Positions 1 to 9,300 of a stretch of 64,000 bases of DNA are shown one piece after another. Position numbers and translations under genes: made by a program. The notes beneath the pieces were generated by a model, which did no database searches, was not told the DNA's origin, and was given only the letters and a program-made list of their open reading frames with translations. Source of the DNA: an uncultured Mollicutes bacterium (GTDB lineage Bacteria > Bacillota_I > Bacilli_A > RFN20 > CAG-826); NCBI GenBank assembly GCA_900540365.1, contig UQFN01000001.1, positions 115,860 through 179,859 on the forward strand. Reading direction: 5' to 3'. How positions within the stretch are numbered: the first letter of the stretch is position 1; each line of letters opens with the position of its first letter.

Positions 1-706
1 TTTGCCTAGTTATGCTGCGTGTGTTGACAAATATTATTCAGGTGAAGTTCAAATTTATCGTGGTTATTGGATGTTAAAATGGTTTGCTGAAGAATTTGCT
101 AATGAGGAAAGTGTTGAAGCTGGTATTGAAAATTTAGCAGTCGAAGAATTTTTAAATCAAAAATTAATGTCAATTGGTCCTGGAAGTGATGGTTTAGTCC
201 TTCAACCATATTGGGGGCCAAGTTTAAAAAGACCTACAGCTAAAGGTAGTATTTTAGGATTTTATGATACTCATACAAAGTTTCATGTCTACCGTGCCAT
301 TATTGAAGGTATTGCTTATGGTTTAAAAGAAGGCTTAGATACAATTTTAGGAAGAACACATTTTAAAATTAAGTATTTAACTATTAGTGGCGGTGGTAGT
401 CGAAGCGATGCTATTTGCCAAATTACAAGTGATATTTTCAATATTAAAGTTAGAAAAAGTCAAACTTATGAAAGTTCTTCTTTAGGATGTGCTATGGCTA
501 CTTATATTGCCCTAGGTGTTTATAAAAATGTTTATGAAGCTAAAGAAAATATGATTCATTACATTAAAGAATTCAATCCAAACAAAAAAGCTGTTAAGCA
601 ATATAAATATTTGTATAAAAATGTTTATAGAAAAATATATCCAAAACTAAAACAAATATATAAAGATTTAACAAAATATCAACAAAATTTCGTGCAAAAT
701 AGTTGA
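1..706 (+). CDS. FGGY-family carbohydrate kinase, C-terminal part
   Basis: The gene enters from the left edge, so its start and the N-terminal ATPase lobe are missing; 234 residues remain. The fragment carries the C-terminal FGGY fold: a GPGSDGLVLQPYW stretch, then GIAYGLKEGLD, then the nucleotide-binding LTISGGGSRSD motif and a SSLGCAMATYIALG segment, as in xylulokinase and related sugar kinases. Such enzymes phosphorylate a sugar or sugar alcohol with ATP in the cytoplasm; the substrate cannot be read from this half. The stop codon TGA lies inside a dispersed repeat copy (696-722), so the last residues VQNS come from the repeat. A bidirectional terminator follows. Confidence 0.85.
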   Translation, partial: LPSYAACVDKYYSGEVQIYRGYWMLKWFAEEFANEESVEAGIENLAVEEFLNQKLMSIGPGSDGLVLQPYWGPSLKRPTAKGSILGFYDTHTKFHVYRAIIEGIAYGLKEGLDTILGRTHFKIKYLTISGGGSRSDAICQITSDIFNIKVRKSQTYESSSLGCAMATYIALGVYKNVYEAKENMIHYIKEFNPNKKAVKQYKYLYKNVYRKIYPKLKQIYKDLTKYQQNFVQNS

Positions 707-722
707 GTTTTGCAGGGTTTTG
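696..722 (+). repeat. Dispersed ~30-bp repeat, copy A
   Basis: AAAATAGTTGAGTTTTGCAG followed by GGTTTTGT. It overlaps the end of the kinase gene and supplies its TGA stop. Same family as copies at 4762, 19846, 26741, 39558, 54687, 61516 and 63549, and the in-gene copies at 16274 and 48563. Confidence 0.75.
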
Positions 723-738
723 TAAAAAAAATAAAATA

Positions 739-770
739 AAAAGTTTCTTTTGCAAGAGACTTTTATTTTT
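739..770. terminator. Bidirectional intrinsic terminator
   Basis: A 7-bp stem (GTTTCTT at 743-749 with AAGAGAC at 754-760, one G-T pair) closes a TTGC tetraloop. It is preceded by an A-rich tract and followed by a T-rich tract, so it can work for the kinase gene on the plus strand and the ABC exporter operon on the minus strand. It abuts the exporter stop codon. Confidence 0.75.
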
Positions 771-2626
771 TAAGATTCTTCAACTTCTGAGTTATTTTCA
801 GTAAGATTATTACCAATAAATTGTGAGTTATAAAGTTCAGCATAGAAACCATTTCTTGCAAGCAATTCTTTATGATTTCCAGTTTCAACAATATTTCCTT
901 TTTTCATAACAATAATTAATTTTGCATTTTTAATTGTTGATAAACGGTGAGCAATAATGAAACTTGTTTTATTTTGCATAATGTTATCAAGTGCATCTTG
1001 AATTTGTTGTTCAGTTCGAGTATCAACGCTTGAGGTAGCTTCATCTAAAATCATAATCTTAGGTTTAGAAATTATTGCCCTAGCAATTGTAAGAAGTTGT
1101 CTTTGACCTTGAGAAATATTTGTACCATCTTCATTTAAAACAAAGTCATATTTTCCTGGCAATGTTTCGATGAAATGGTCGACATGAGCCTGCTTACAAG
1201 CAGCTTTGATATCTTCAAAGGTGGCATTTTCATCACCATATAGTAAATTTTCTCTAATGGTTCCTCTAAATAACCAAGTATCTTGTAAAACCATGCCAAT
1301 GCTTCCTCTTAAAATATTACGTTTATAATCTTTAGTATCAACTCCATCAAGTTTAATTGTACCTTCATTAATCTCATAGAATCGCATAATTAAATTAACT
1401 AAAGTAGTTTTTCCAGCGCCAGTTGGACCAACAATTGCTACAGTATCACCAGCATTTATTTTTAAATTAAAGTTTTGAATTAATGGTTTTTCAGGAACAT
1501 AACTGAAATAAACATTGTTAAATTCAAATTTACCAAGAATATTTTCATCAGTATCAATGGCATTAACAGGATCAGGTTCAAATTCTTTTTCTTCTAAAAG
1601 ATCATAAATTCTTTCTCCACTAGCAACAACTGATTGAATAATATTAACAATTTGGCCAATTTGTTGGAAAGGACGCGAGAACATATTTAAGAAGATAAAG
1701 AAAGTAATCATTGCACCTGGATCTTGTAATAATCCACCAACGACAGCAATCCCAACATAAGCTAAATTATTAATAAAGTTTGTTGTTGGGAAAATTAAAC
1801 CTGATAAGAATTGTGAAATTTTATCAGAATTAGACATTTTTGCGTTAGTAACTTCAAATTCATTAATTGAATCTTGTTGTTTATTAAATAATTTAATTAT
1901 TAAATAACCGGCATAATCTTCTTCTACTTGTCCGTTAAGATCGCCTAATTCTTTACGATAAATTCTAAATTGTTTTTGTGAAAACTTTGAAACAAGAATA
2001 ACGATTAAAATAGTAAATGGTAATGAAACAATTGCGACTAAAGCTAATTGCCATTTTGTTATTAACATTGCAATAAATGTACCAACGAATAAAGTAATAC
2101 TATTACATGTTTGAACAATAATTGTTTGTAAATTTCTACTAATATTATCTACATCGTTAGTTCCTATAGATAATGTATCTCCATATGGAACTTTATCAAA
2201 ATATGACAAAGGTAATCTATCAAGTTTTGCTTTTACTCTTTCACGCATGTCATAAGAGAATCTTGCACTTATTGAAACTGTAATAAATTCAGCAAGGAAA
2301 GTTAAGAAAGCACTTAAAACATATAATCCAAGCATTAAACCAAATCTTGAAAAGAAAAATGGCCAATTAATTTGTACATATTGCATTCCATCTTGATTTA
2401 CTAATACTTCAAATAATGCTGAAGAACTACTTCCATCAGAAAGAGAGGCAGAATTTAATAAATTTTGGAGAACTAAAGGTGATAAAATGCTCAAAACCGC
2501 ACTCAAAATCGATAAAATTATTACGATTACAAGTAAAACATACTCTTTTTTAAAATCTTTAAGCATTTTCTTTAATGTTTTAGAAAAATTTTTAGGTTTT
2601 GCAATTGTCATTTGTCTTGGTGGCAT
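770..2626 (-). CDS. ABC exporter subunit with canonical catalytic site (heterodimer partner)
   Basis: A 618-residue ABC half-transporter: an N-terminal six-helix membrane domain (about residues 30-330) followed by a nucleotide-binding domain. Visible motifs are Walker A GPTGAGKTT, signature ISQGQRQ, Walker B ILDEATSSVD with the catalytic glutamate, and the H-loop histidine in FIIAHRLSTI. It resembles multidrug or lipid exporters of the BmrD/TM288 kind. I place the start at the ATG at 2626 because GAAGGAGGTG (2633-2642) sits eight bases upstream; the GTG at 2635 would abut the ribosome site. The ribosome site lies inside the 3' end of the upstream ABC gene, so the two are coupled and probably form one heterodimer. 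The substrate is unknown. Confidence 0.9.
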   Translation of the reverse strand: MPPRQMTIAKPKNFSKTLKKMLKDFKKEYVLLVIVIILSILSAVLSILSPLVLQNLLNSASLSDGSSSSALFEVLVNQDGMQYVQINWPFFFSRFGLMLGLYVLSAFLTFLAEFITVSISARFSYDMRERVKAKLDRLPLSYFDKVPYGDTLSIGTNDVDNISRNLQTIIVQTCNSITLFVGTFIAMLITKWQLALVAIVSLPFTILIVILVSKFSQKQFRIYRKELGDLNGQVEEDYAGYLIIKLFNKQQDSINEFEVTNAKMSNSDKISQFLSGLIFPTTNFINNLAYVGIAVVGGLLQDPGAMITFFIFLNMFSRPFQQIGQIVNIIQSVVASGERIYDLLEEKEFEPDPVNAIDTDENILGKFEFNNVYFSYVPEKPLIQNFNLKINAGDTVAIVGPTGAGKTTLVNLIMRFYEINEGTIKLDGVDTKDYKRNILRGSIGMVLQDTWLFRGTIRENLLYGDENATFEDIKAACKQAHVDHFIETLPGKYDFVLNEDGTNISQGQRQLLTIARAIISKPKIMILDEATSSVDTRTEQQIQDALDNIMQNKTSFIIAHRLSTIKNAKLIIVMKKGNIVETGNHKELLARNGFYAELYNSQFIGNNLTENNSEVEES

Positions 2627-2627
2627 A

Positions 2628-4745
2628 TTATTCACCTCCTTCTAAAACATAATCTTTATTTAAATTAATTGTTTTCTCAATTTCATCGCTATCAAGTTGA
2701 GATTTAACGATGTCTTGATAAACATTGCAACGTGCAATCAATTCTTGGTGAGTGCCTTGATCAACAATTTTTCCTTCATGAAGGACAATGATGTTATCAG
2801 CATCTAAAATTGAAGAAACTCTTTGAGCAACTACAATTATTGAGCTATTTCCAACATAGCCTTTTAAAGCATTTCTTAACTTAGCATCAGTTTTAAAATC
2901 TAGAGCACTAAATGAATCATCAAAAACATAAACTTCAGGTTTTTTAACTAAGGCTCTAGCAATACATAATCTTTGCTTTTGTCCACCAGAAAAGTTTTTA
3001 CCGGATTGAGAAACGAATGTATCAAGTTGATCTGGAAGTTTATCAATGAAGTTTTTTGCTTGAGCTACTTTTAAAACTTCCTTAATTTCTTCATCAGTAG
3101 CATCTTTTTTACCAAATTGAATATTACTTCTAATTGTTCCTTTAAATAATAAAGCTGTTTGAGGAACAAAACCTAAATGTTCACGAACACATTCGCTTGG
3201 AACATCTTCTAAATTAACTCCATCAAAAAGAATTTCACCACTAGTTGGTTTATAAAACTTAGGAATTAAATTAATAATTGTTGATTTTCCACTACCGGTT
3301 GAACCAATGATAGCAGTTGTTTTCCCAGGTTTAGTTTTAAAAGAAATATTTTCTATACAAGGGGTATCTGTATCAGGATATGAGAAAGTTACATTTTTAA
3401 ATTCAATAACACCATTTATATCAGATTTAGCAATTAAGTCATTTTCTTTTGAAGTATCAGCACCATCAGAAACATGATTTTTAAAAGCTTCTCTAATCTT
3501 TTTACGCTTTAAATGATATTCTTGATGAATTTTTTCATATTTAAGTAAATATGCTAATTCTTTGTTGTTTTTATATTCTTCTTTTGAACTAATTTCAAGT
3601 TGATATTTTAGTAATGAAATATTAAATTCTTTGTTAAATTCTTTCTTATATTTTTCTAATAATGGTTTAGTTAAAGATTCTTCTTTTTTATAAAGTTCTT
3701 CAATTTTGGCTTTGTATTCATTATATTTGGAATCATCTTTGTAAATTGTGTTTTTATCTTTATTAGAATCTATATTTAATACTTCATTAACACGTCTAGC
3801 AGATGCAAGTGCTTGTGGCATCATAATGAAAATCATTGCAAACATCAAAAACGACATCATTATTTGTGAACTATATTGAGCAACGACTGTAATATCGGTA
3901 ACAAGTTCACCAATTTGAGTATACATTTTGAGTGTATCATCAGATGTAATTCTACTTAATAAATAGAAACCAAAAGCATAAATTCCAATGAAGCATAAAT
4001 TAAATAAGATATTAATGAAAGGATTGGTAAACGACATTATTCTATTAACTTTAACAGTAGTTTGAACTAAATCTTTATTAGCTTTGCTAAATTTTTTAGA
4101 TTCAACAACTTCTTGATCGTAAGCTCTTACAACTCTGACACCAGTTAAATTTTCTCTTAAAACAATCGTAACATTATCAATCTTTTCTTGAATTTTCTTA
4201 AAATAAGGAGCTGTCACATATAAGATTATTAATAAGAAAATAATAATGATTGGTAAAATAACACCTAAAACTAAAAGCAAACTTGGACGCTCTTGAGCAG
4301 TTTTAATTATTGCAATAATCATCATTGTTGGTGACATAACTAAAATTCTTAAGGCCATTAAAGTGAAGTTTTTAATTTGTTCAACATCGTTAGTAGTTCT
4401 AGTAATTAAAGTTGCAGTACCAAATTGATTGTAGTCACTAAGGGAAATGCTATTAACTTTTTTAAACATTTCAGTTCTTAGCTTTTGTCCAACATAAGCT
4501 GAAACAGTTGAAGCACTATAAAATTGTATAAAAGCAAGACAAACTACTGCTGCACTTAAGCCAATCATACAGCCACCATATCGCCATATCTCATCAAAAT
4601 TCACATCAACTGAACGAATTTGATTTTGAATGTTTCCCATATATTCTGGGAGCATCAATTGGCAATAACATTGAAGAATAATGGCAATTGCAAGAATAAC
4701 AATTAAGTACCATTTCTTTCCTAAATGAACAAAAATTTTCTTCAT
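2628..4745 (-). CDS. ABC exporter subunit with degenerate catalytic site and inserted linker
   Basis: A 705-residue ABC half-transporter with an N-terminal membrane domain (about residues 10-320) and a C-terminal nucleotide-binding domain. Walker A is GSTGSGKST and the signature is FSGGQKQR. The catalytic glutamate after Walker B is aspartate (VFDDSFSALD), and the H-loop histidine is glutamine (VVAQRVSSI). This pattern is known from the non-catalytic half of heterodimeric exporters such as BmrC/TM287. Between the two domains lies an extra, highly charged, probably helical segment of roughly 100 residues (about 330-435), which most homologs lack. The ATG at 4745 has GGAGAGA upstream. It is the first gene of the exporter pair, 26 bases after popT, and repeat copy B fills that gap. 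Confidence 0.9.
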   Translation of the reverse strand: MKKIFVHLGKKWYLIVILAIAIILQCYCQLMLPEYMGNIQNQIRSVDVNFDEIWRYGGCMIGLSAAVVCLAFIQFYSASTVSAYVGQKLRTEMFKKVNSISLSDYNQFGTATLITRTTNDVEQIKNFTLMALRILVMSPTMMIIAIIKTAQERPSLLLVLGVILPIIIIFLLIILYVTAPYFKKIQEKIDNVTIVLRENLTGVRVVRAYDQEVVESKKFSKANKDLVQTTVKVNRIMSFTNPFINILFNLCFIGIYAFGFYLLSRITSDDTLKMYTQIGELVTDITVVAQYSSQIMMSFLMFAMIFIMMPQALASARRVNEVLNIDSNKDKNTIYKDDSKYNEYKAKIEELYKKEESLTKPLLEKYKKEFNKEFNISLLKYQLEISSKEEYKNNKELAYLLKYEKIHQEYHLKRKKIREAFKNHVSDGADTSKENDLIAKSDINGVIEFKNVTFSYPDTDTPCIENISFKTKPGKTTAIIGSTGSGKSTIINLIPKFYKPTSGEILFDGVNLEDVPSECVREHLGFVPQTALLFKGTIRSNIQFGKKDATDEEIKEVLKVAQAKNFIDKLPDQLDTFVSQSGKNFSGGQKQRLCIARALVKKPEVYVFDDSFSALDFKTDAKLRNALKGYVGNSSIIVVAQRVSSILDADNIIVLHEGKIVDQGTHQELIARCNVYQDIVKSQLDSDEIEKTINLNKDYVLEGGE

Positions 4746-4761
4746 ATTCTCTCCATTTTTT

Positions 4762-4794
4762 AAAAAATAGTTTAGTTTTGCAGGCTTTTTTTCT
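4762..4794 (+). repeat. Dispersed ~30-bp repeat, copy B
   Basis: AAAATAGTTTAGTTTTGCAG followed by GCTTTTTTT. It lies between two minus-strand genes and encodes the last residues (SLQN) and the TAA stop of the DUF368 protein. Confidence 0.7.
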
Positions 4795-5713
4795 TTTTTT
4801 CATAGAAAAAGAAAAATAAAGTAATAGCAAAACCTACTACAAATAAAACGATTCCTAGAGGTAAATCAAGTACCATATTCCCATCATTACTTGCCCAAGA
4901 TAAGTAAACTTGATAAATATCAGGATTAAATAAAATGGCAAATATTGAACCGACAACAAATCCACAAATCATAAAGAATGTGGTAATTTTAAACTTAGAC
5001 AACAAATAATTTATTAATTTAGAAACAACAATTATTCCAATAATGAATCCTAAAATTAAGCATAAATAAATTAATAAATAAAGAGGATGTTCTTTTAAAA
5101 AACTTATACTAACAGAATTAACTAGATGATTAAAATAGCCAATAGACATTAAAAATGCACTCGCACTTAAACCAGGAATTAGTTGTGTAATTGCAACGAC
5201 AAAACCAATTAAAATGCAAAGAGGATATTGGTAATAATCTTGATCTAAAACTAAACTAGTTTCATTTTTTGAATATAAAGTTGTAACAACTGTTAGAATA
5301 ACTGGTAATAAAATTCCAACTATTAACAAAATGATTCTGAATAAACTAAACTTTTGCCCCTTTATTTCATTAAAAACAGTTGGAGCACTTCCACTCATTA
5401 AACCTGCAAATAAGCCGCTAACCGCAAAAGGAATTAAATTTATTAATTCTTTAATTGTGAAAAATCCTAAAACGATTCCAACTAAACCGCCAATTATGAT
5501 TGGCAACAAAAATAAGAAACAAGAAGTAAATTTTTTTAAAATATTTCCTAAAGCATAAATTAATTTATTATAAAGTTTAAAAAGAATAGCAATTGTTGAA
5601 CCACTAATTCCAGGAACAATAATTGCTAACCCTATAAAAAAACCTAAAACAGATGATTTGAACCAACTTTTTAGATTATATTTTTCTAATACTACTTCAT
5701 TCGAATCTTCCAT
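4772..5713 (-). CDS. DUF368 / PopT-type polyprenyl-phosphate transporter
   Basis: A 313-residue polytopic membrane protein with about eight hydrophobic helices. Near the N-terminus it has the family motif GLAIIVPGISGSTIAIL (DUF368), and a second related motif, TQLIPGLSASAFLMSIGYF, about 150 residues later, as expected for the internal repeat. DUF368 proteins have been reported as undecaprenyl-phosphate flippases that recycle the lipid carrier of wall and polysaccharide synthesis, so this gene suggests the cell still makes carrier-dependent glycans. AAAGG precedes the ATG. It is the first gene of a minus-strand operon with the two ABC exporter genes. Its extreme C-terminus derives from repeat copy B. 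Confidence 0.85.
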   Translation of the reverse strand: MEDSNEVVLEKYNLKSWFKSSVLGFFIGLAIIVPGISGSTIAILFKLYNKLIYALGNILKKFTSCFLFLLPIIIGGLVGIVLGFFTIKELINLIPFAVSGLFAGLMSGSAPTVFNEIKGQKFSLFRIILLIVGILLPVILTVVTTLYSKNETSLVLDQDYYQYPLCILIGFVVAITQLIPGLSASAFLMSIGYFNHLVNSVSISFLKEHPLYLLIYLCLILGFIIGIIVVSKLINYLLSKFKITTFFMICGFVVGSIFAILFNPDIYQVYLSWASNDGNMVLDLPLGIVLFVVGFAITLFFFFYEKKKKSLQN

Positions 5714-5757
5714 AATTATACCTTTAGATTGTTGTAAATTATAACATTAAAAAGTAA

Positions 5758-5763
5758 TATAAT
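5758..5763 (+). promoter_or_regulatory. Promoter -10 of pth; probable leaderless start
   Basis: TATAAT ends eight bases before the pth ATG at 5772, so transcription should begin at or next to the start codon. No ribosome-binding site is visible. A good -35 at standard spacing is not obvious. Confidence 0.4.
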
Positions 5764-5771
5764 AAATAATT

Positions 5772-6338
5772 ATGAAAATTATTTATTTAATAGTTGGTTT
5801 AGGTAACCCCGGAAAGAAATATGAGCATACAAGACATAATGTCGGATTTGATTTTGTTGATGAATTTGCTAACAAATTAGGAATAGATATAGATAAAGAT
5901 GGGTTTAAAGGAAAATATGCACTTTGCAAATATTTTGACAAAGACATTATCTTATTGAAACCACAAACATTTATGAATAATAGTGGTGAATCTATTATAG
6001 AAATAGTTAATTATTTTAAAATCGATATTGATAATATTTTAGTTGTTCATGATGATATGGATTTTGAGCCTGGAACTTTAAAAATTAAAGAATCAGGATC
6101 AAGTGCAGGACATAATGGTATAAAAAGTATTATTCAATATTTAAAAACTGAAAATTTTAAACGTATTCGAATAGGCATTGGAAAATTTGATAACAATATT
6201 ATTGATTATGTTTTAAGTAAACCTTCCAAAGAAGATAGTGAACTTATTCATATGGCTATTTTAAAAGCTATTGATGCAACTAAAGTTTATTTGAATGAAT
6301 CTTTCAACAAAGCGATGAGCATATATAATCAAAAATGA
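5772..6338 (+). CDS. pth: Peptidyl-tRNA hydrolase
   Basis: A 188-residue protein of normal family length that releases peptides from dropped peptidyl-tRNA in the cytoplasm. It shows the N-terminal LIVGLGNPGKKYEHTRHNVGF signature (the Asn and catalytic His of the family), LKPQTFMNNSGE, HDDMDFEPG and SAGHNGIKSI. It begins the plus-strand pth-mfd-rqcP-tilS operon, the Bacillus order (spoVC-mfd-yabO-tilS). The stop overlaps the mfd start by four bases (ATGA). The start has no Shine-Dalgarno sequence and may be leaderless. Confidence 0.97.
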   Translation: MKIIYLIVGLGNPGKKYEHTRHNVGFDFVDEFANKLGIDIDKDGFKGKYALCKYFDKDIILLKPQTFMNNSGESIIEIVNYFKIDIDNILVVHDDMDFEPGTLKIKESGSSAGHNGIKSIIQYLKTENFKRIRIGIGKFDNNIIDYVLSKPSKEDSELIHMAILKAIDATKVYLNESFNKAMSIYNQK

Positions 6339-9300
6339 TAAGCAATGATTTATTAGAAATAGTTCTAAAAAAATATAATTTAAAAAACTTCAATTTTTAT
6401 GGTGATGAAATAATTAATTCTTTTTTTCTTGGACTTAAATTACTTCAAAATAACAAAGATAAAAATGTATTAATTCTTACTAAAAATAATTATATTTCTA
6501 ATAAATTATACAATGCATTTTCATTAATATTACCTAAAGAAAAAGTAATTTTAATGCCAAGTGATGAGTTAATCAGGGTAGAATATATTTCTCAAAGCAA
6601 AGAAATGCTAGCTCAGCAAGTAAACTCTTTAAATGAAATAATTAAAAGTAAAAATAGTATTGTAATAGCTTCAATTCAATCTTGTTTTCGCTTTTATCCA
6701 ACAAAAAAAGTTTTTTTAGACTCAATAATTAAACTTAAAGTTGGAGAAGAAATTGACTTAGATTTTTTAAAACATAAAATCACAGAAATTGGATATTATC
6801 GTGTTAATAAAATTGATCAATCTTTACAATTTGCTAGCAGAGGAGATATTTTAGATATTTATTCATTAAATTATGACGATCCAATTCGTATTGAATTTTT
6901 TGATAATGTCATTGAATCAATAAGATTTTTTCATGTTAATGATCAAAGTTCATATACTAAAACTGATAGTGTAGAAATCTTACCTGCTACTTTAAATTTG
7001 CTTTCAGAAGATGAAATTAAAAATGCAAAAAATACAATTTTACAACAATGTGAAAAAGATCTTAAGCACTTTTTAAATCAACAAGACAGAGATGAGTTTA
7101 TTAACAATGTAAATAATGAAATAGAAAACTTTGAAGAAAATAGATATTCTAATCAATTTTATAAATATATTGGCTTTTTGCAGGGTTTTCATTGCAATTT
7201 AACAGATTTTTTTAATGAAGACTATTTAATTATTTCAAATAAAATTGAAAATGAAGCTAATTTATCACGCTTAATAAGTGAGTCTGATTCCTTTTTAAAT
7301 GAGCTTTTTGAATTAAGAAAATGCATATCAAATTTGCATTATTTTTCATTAGATAATTGTAATTTAAACAAATCACTTATTATATATGAAAATGAAAACT
7401 TAATTAAAGATGAAAGAAATATAACAGCGAACATTACTCCTCCTAGATATGTTTTTTCAAAACAATCAGTTGGAATTAATATTTTTGATGTCTATAAAAA
7501 AGATGGTTATAAAATAATATGTTTTATCGAAAATTTAATATTTTATAAAAAGACAGTTGAGCTATTAAATTCGTTAAATTATGCATTTTCAAGTGAAGAT
7601 AATCTAGATTTAAATTTTAATATTCAAATAGTTAATAAAGAATTTCCTTTAAGCTTTGAATTATTAAACGAAAAAATTGTAGTTTTAACAGAAAAAGAAC
7701 TTTATGGTATAAAAAGACATAAATCTACCTACAAATCGATATTTAAAGAAGGCGTAATAATAAATTCTTATGAAGAATTGACTCGAGGAGATTTTGTAGT
7801 TCATGAAAACTATGGAATTGGAGAATATTTTGGCATTACTACTATTGAACTAAATAATATTCATCAAGATTATATGGAAGTTCATTACGCTAATAATGAA
7901 AAATTATTTGTCCCACTTTATCAATTTAATTTGATTAGAAAATATGTTGGTAGAGAAGGTAAAAAACCTACTTTAAGTCGACTTGGAACAAATCAATGGG
8001 AAAAAACTAAAAAGAAAATTAAAGAAAGAGTAAATGTTTTAGCTGATAGACTCCTTCTTCTTTATCAAGAACGAAGCAAGATTAAAGGCTTTTCTTTTAA
8101 AATCGAAGATGAATTACAAAAAGAATTTGAAAATGAATTTGATCATGAATTAACAATTGATCAGAAAAAAGCTATTGAAGATATTAAAAAAGATATGGAG
8201 AAAGATACTCCAATGGACCGTTTATTATCAGGTGATGTTGGTTTTGGGAAAACTGAAGTTGCTTTTAGAGCAGCATTTAAAGCTTTAAATAATGGCAAAC
8301 AAGTCGCTTTGATGTGTCCTACTACTTTATTAGCTCGTCAACACTACGAATTAGCTTTAAATCGTTTTAAAAATTTCAATTTTGGTATTGGCTTAATTTC
8401 AAGATTACAAAGCGAAACTCAAAACAAAAAAACTTTAGAAAACTTAAAAACTGGAAAAATTAATTTTATAATTGGTACTCATAAATTATTATCTAAAAAA
8501 GTACTCTTCAAAGATTTAGGTTTGTTAATTATCGATGAAGAACAGAGATTTGGTGTTGAACAAAAAGAAAAAATTAAAGAAATGTGTAATAACATTGATG
8601 TTTTAACTTTAAGTGCCACTCCAATTCCAAGAACATTGCAATCTACCTTAATTGGAATAAAAACAATTTCATCTATAACAACACCGCCAAAAGAAAGAAT
8701 GCCAATTCAAACCTATGTAATTCCTTATGATAATAAAGTTTTAAAAGAAATTATTCAAAGAGAGCTTTCAAGACAAGGACAAATCTTTTTTGTTCATAAT
8801 GAAATCGCGACAATATACGAAAGAGCTGATGAAATCCAATCTTTATTACCTTCTTGCAAAATCGGAATTATCCATGCAAAGATGGATAAATCTGACATCG
8901 AAGATGTAATGGTTGAATTTTATAATGGTGAAATTGACTTACTTATAGCAACATCAATTATTGAAAACGGTATTGATGTTAGAAATGCTAATTTAATTAT
9001 TATTGATAATGCAGATAAATTTGGTCTTGCTCAATTATATCAAATAAAAGGAAGAGTTGGACGTGGAGATAGGATGGCTTTTGCTTATTTACTTGTTGAT
9101 AGAGACAAAGCTTTAAATGAAGGGGCACAAAAAAGATTAAAGGCAATTACAGAATTTACTGAATTAGGAAGCGGGATTAAAATTTCACAACGCGATTTAT
9201 TAATAAGAGGAGCAGGAGATATATTAGGACCAGAGCAAGCAGGATTTATTGATACTGTCGGAATTGACATGTATATAAAAATATTAAATGAAACTATAGA

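Noticed and set aside
7170..7190. Core of the dispersed repeat inside mfd (FLQGFH)
   Set aside because: Only the TTTTTGCAGGGTTTT part matches, without the 5' AAAATAGTTG part, and the residues fit a normal Mfd N-terminal region; probably chance.
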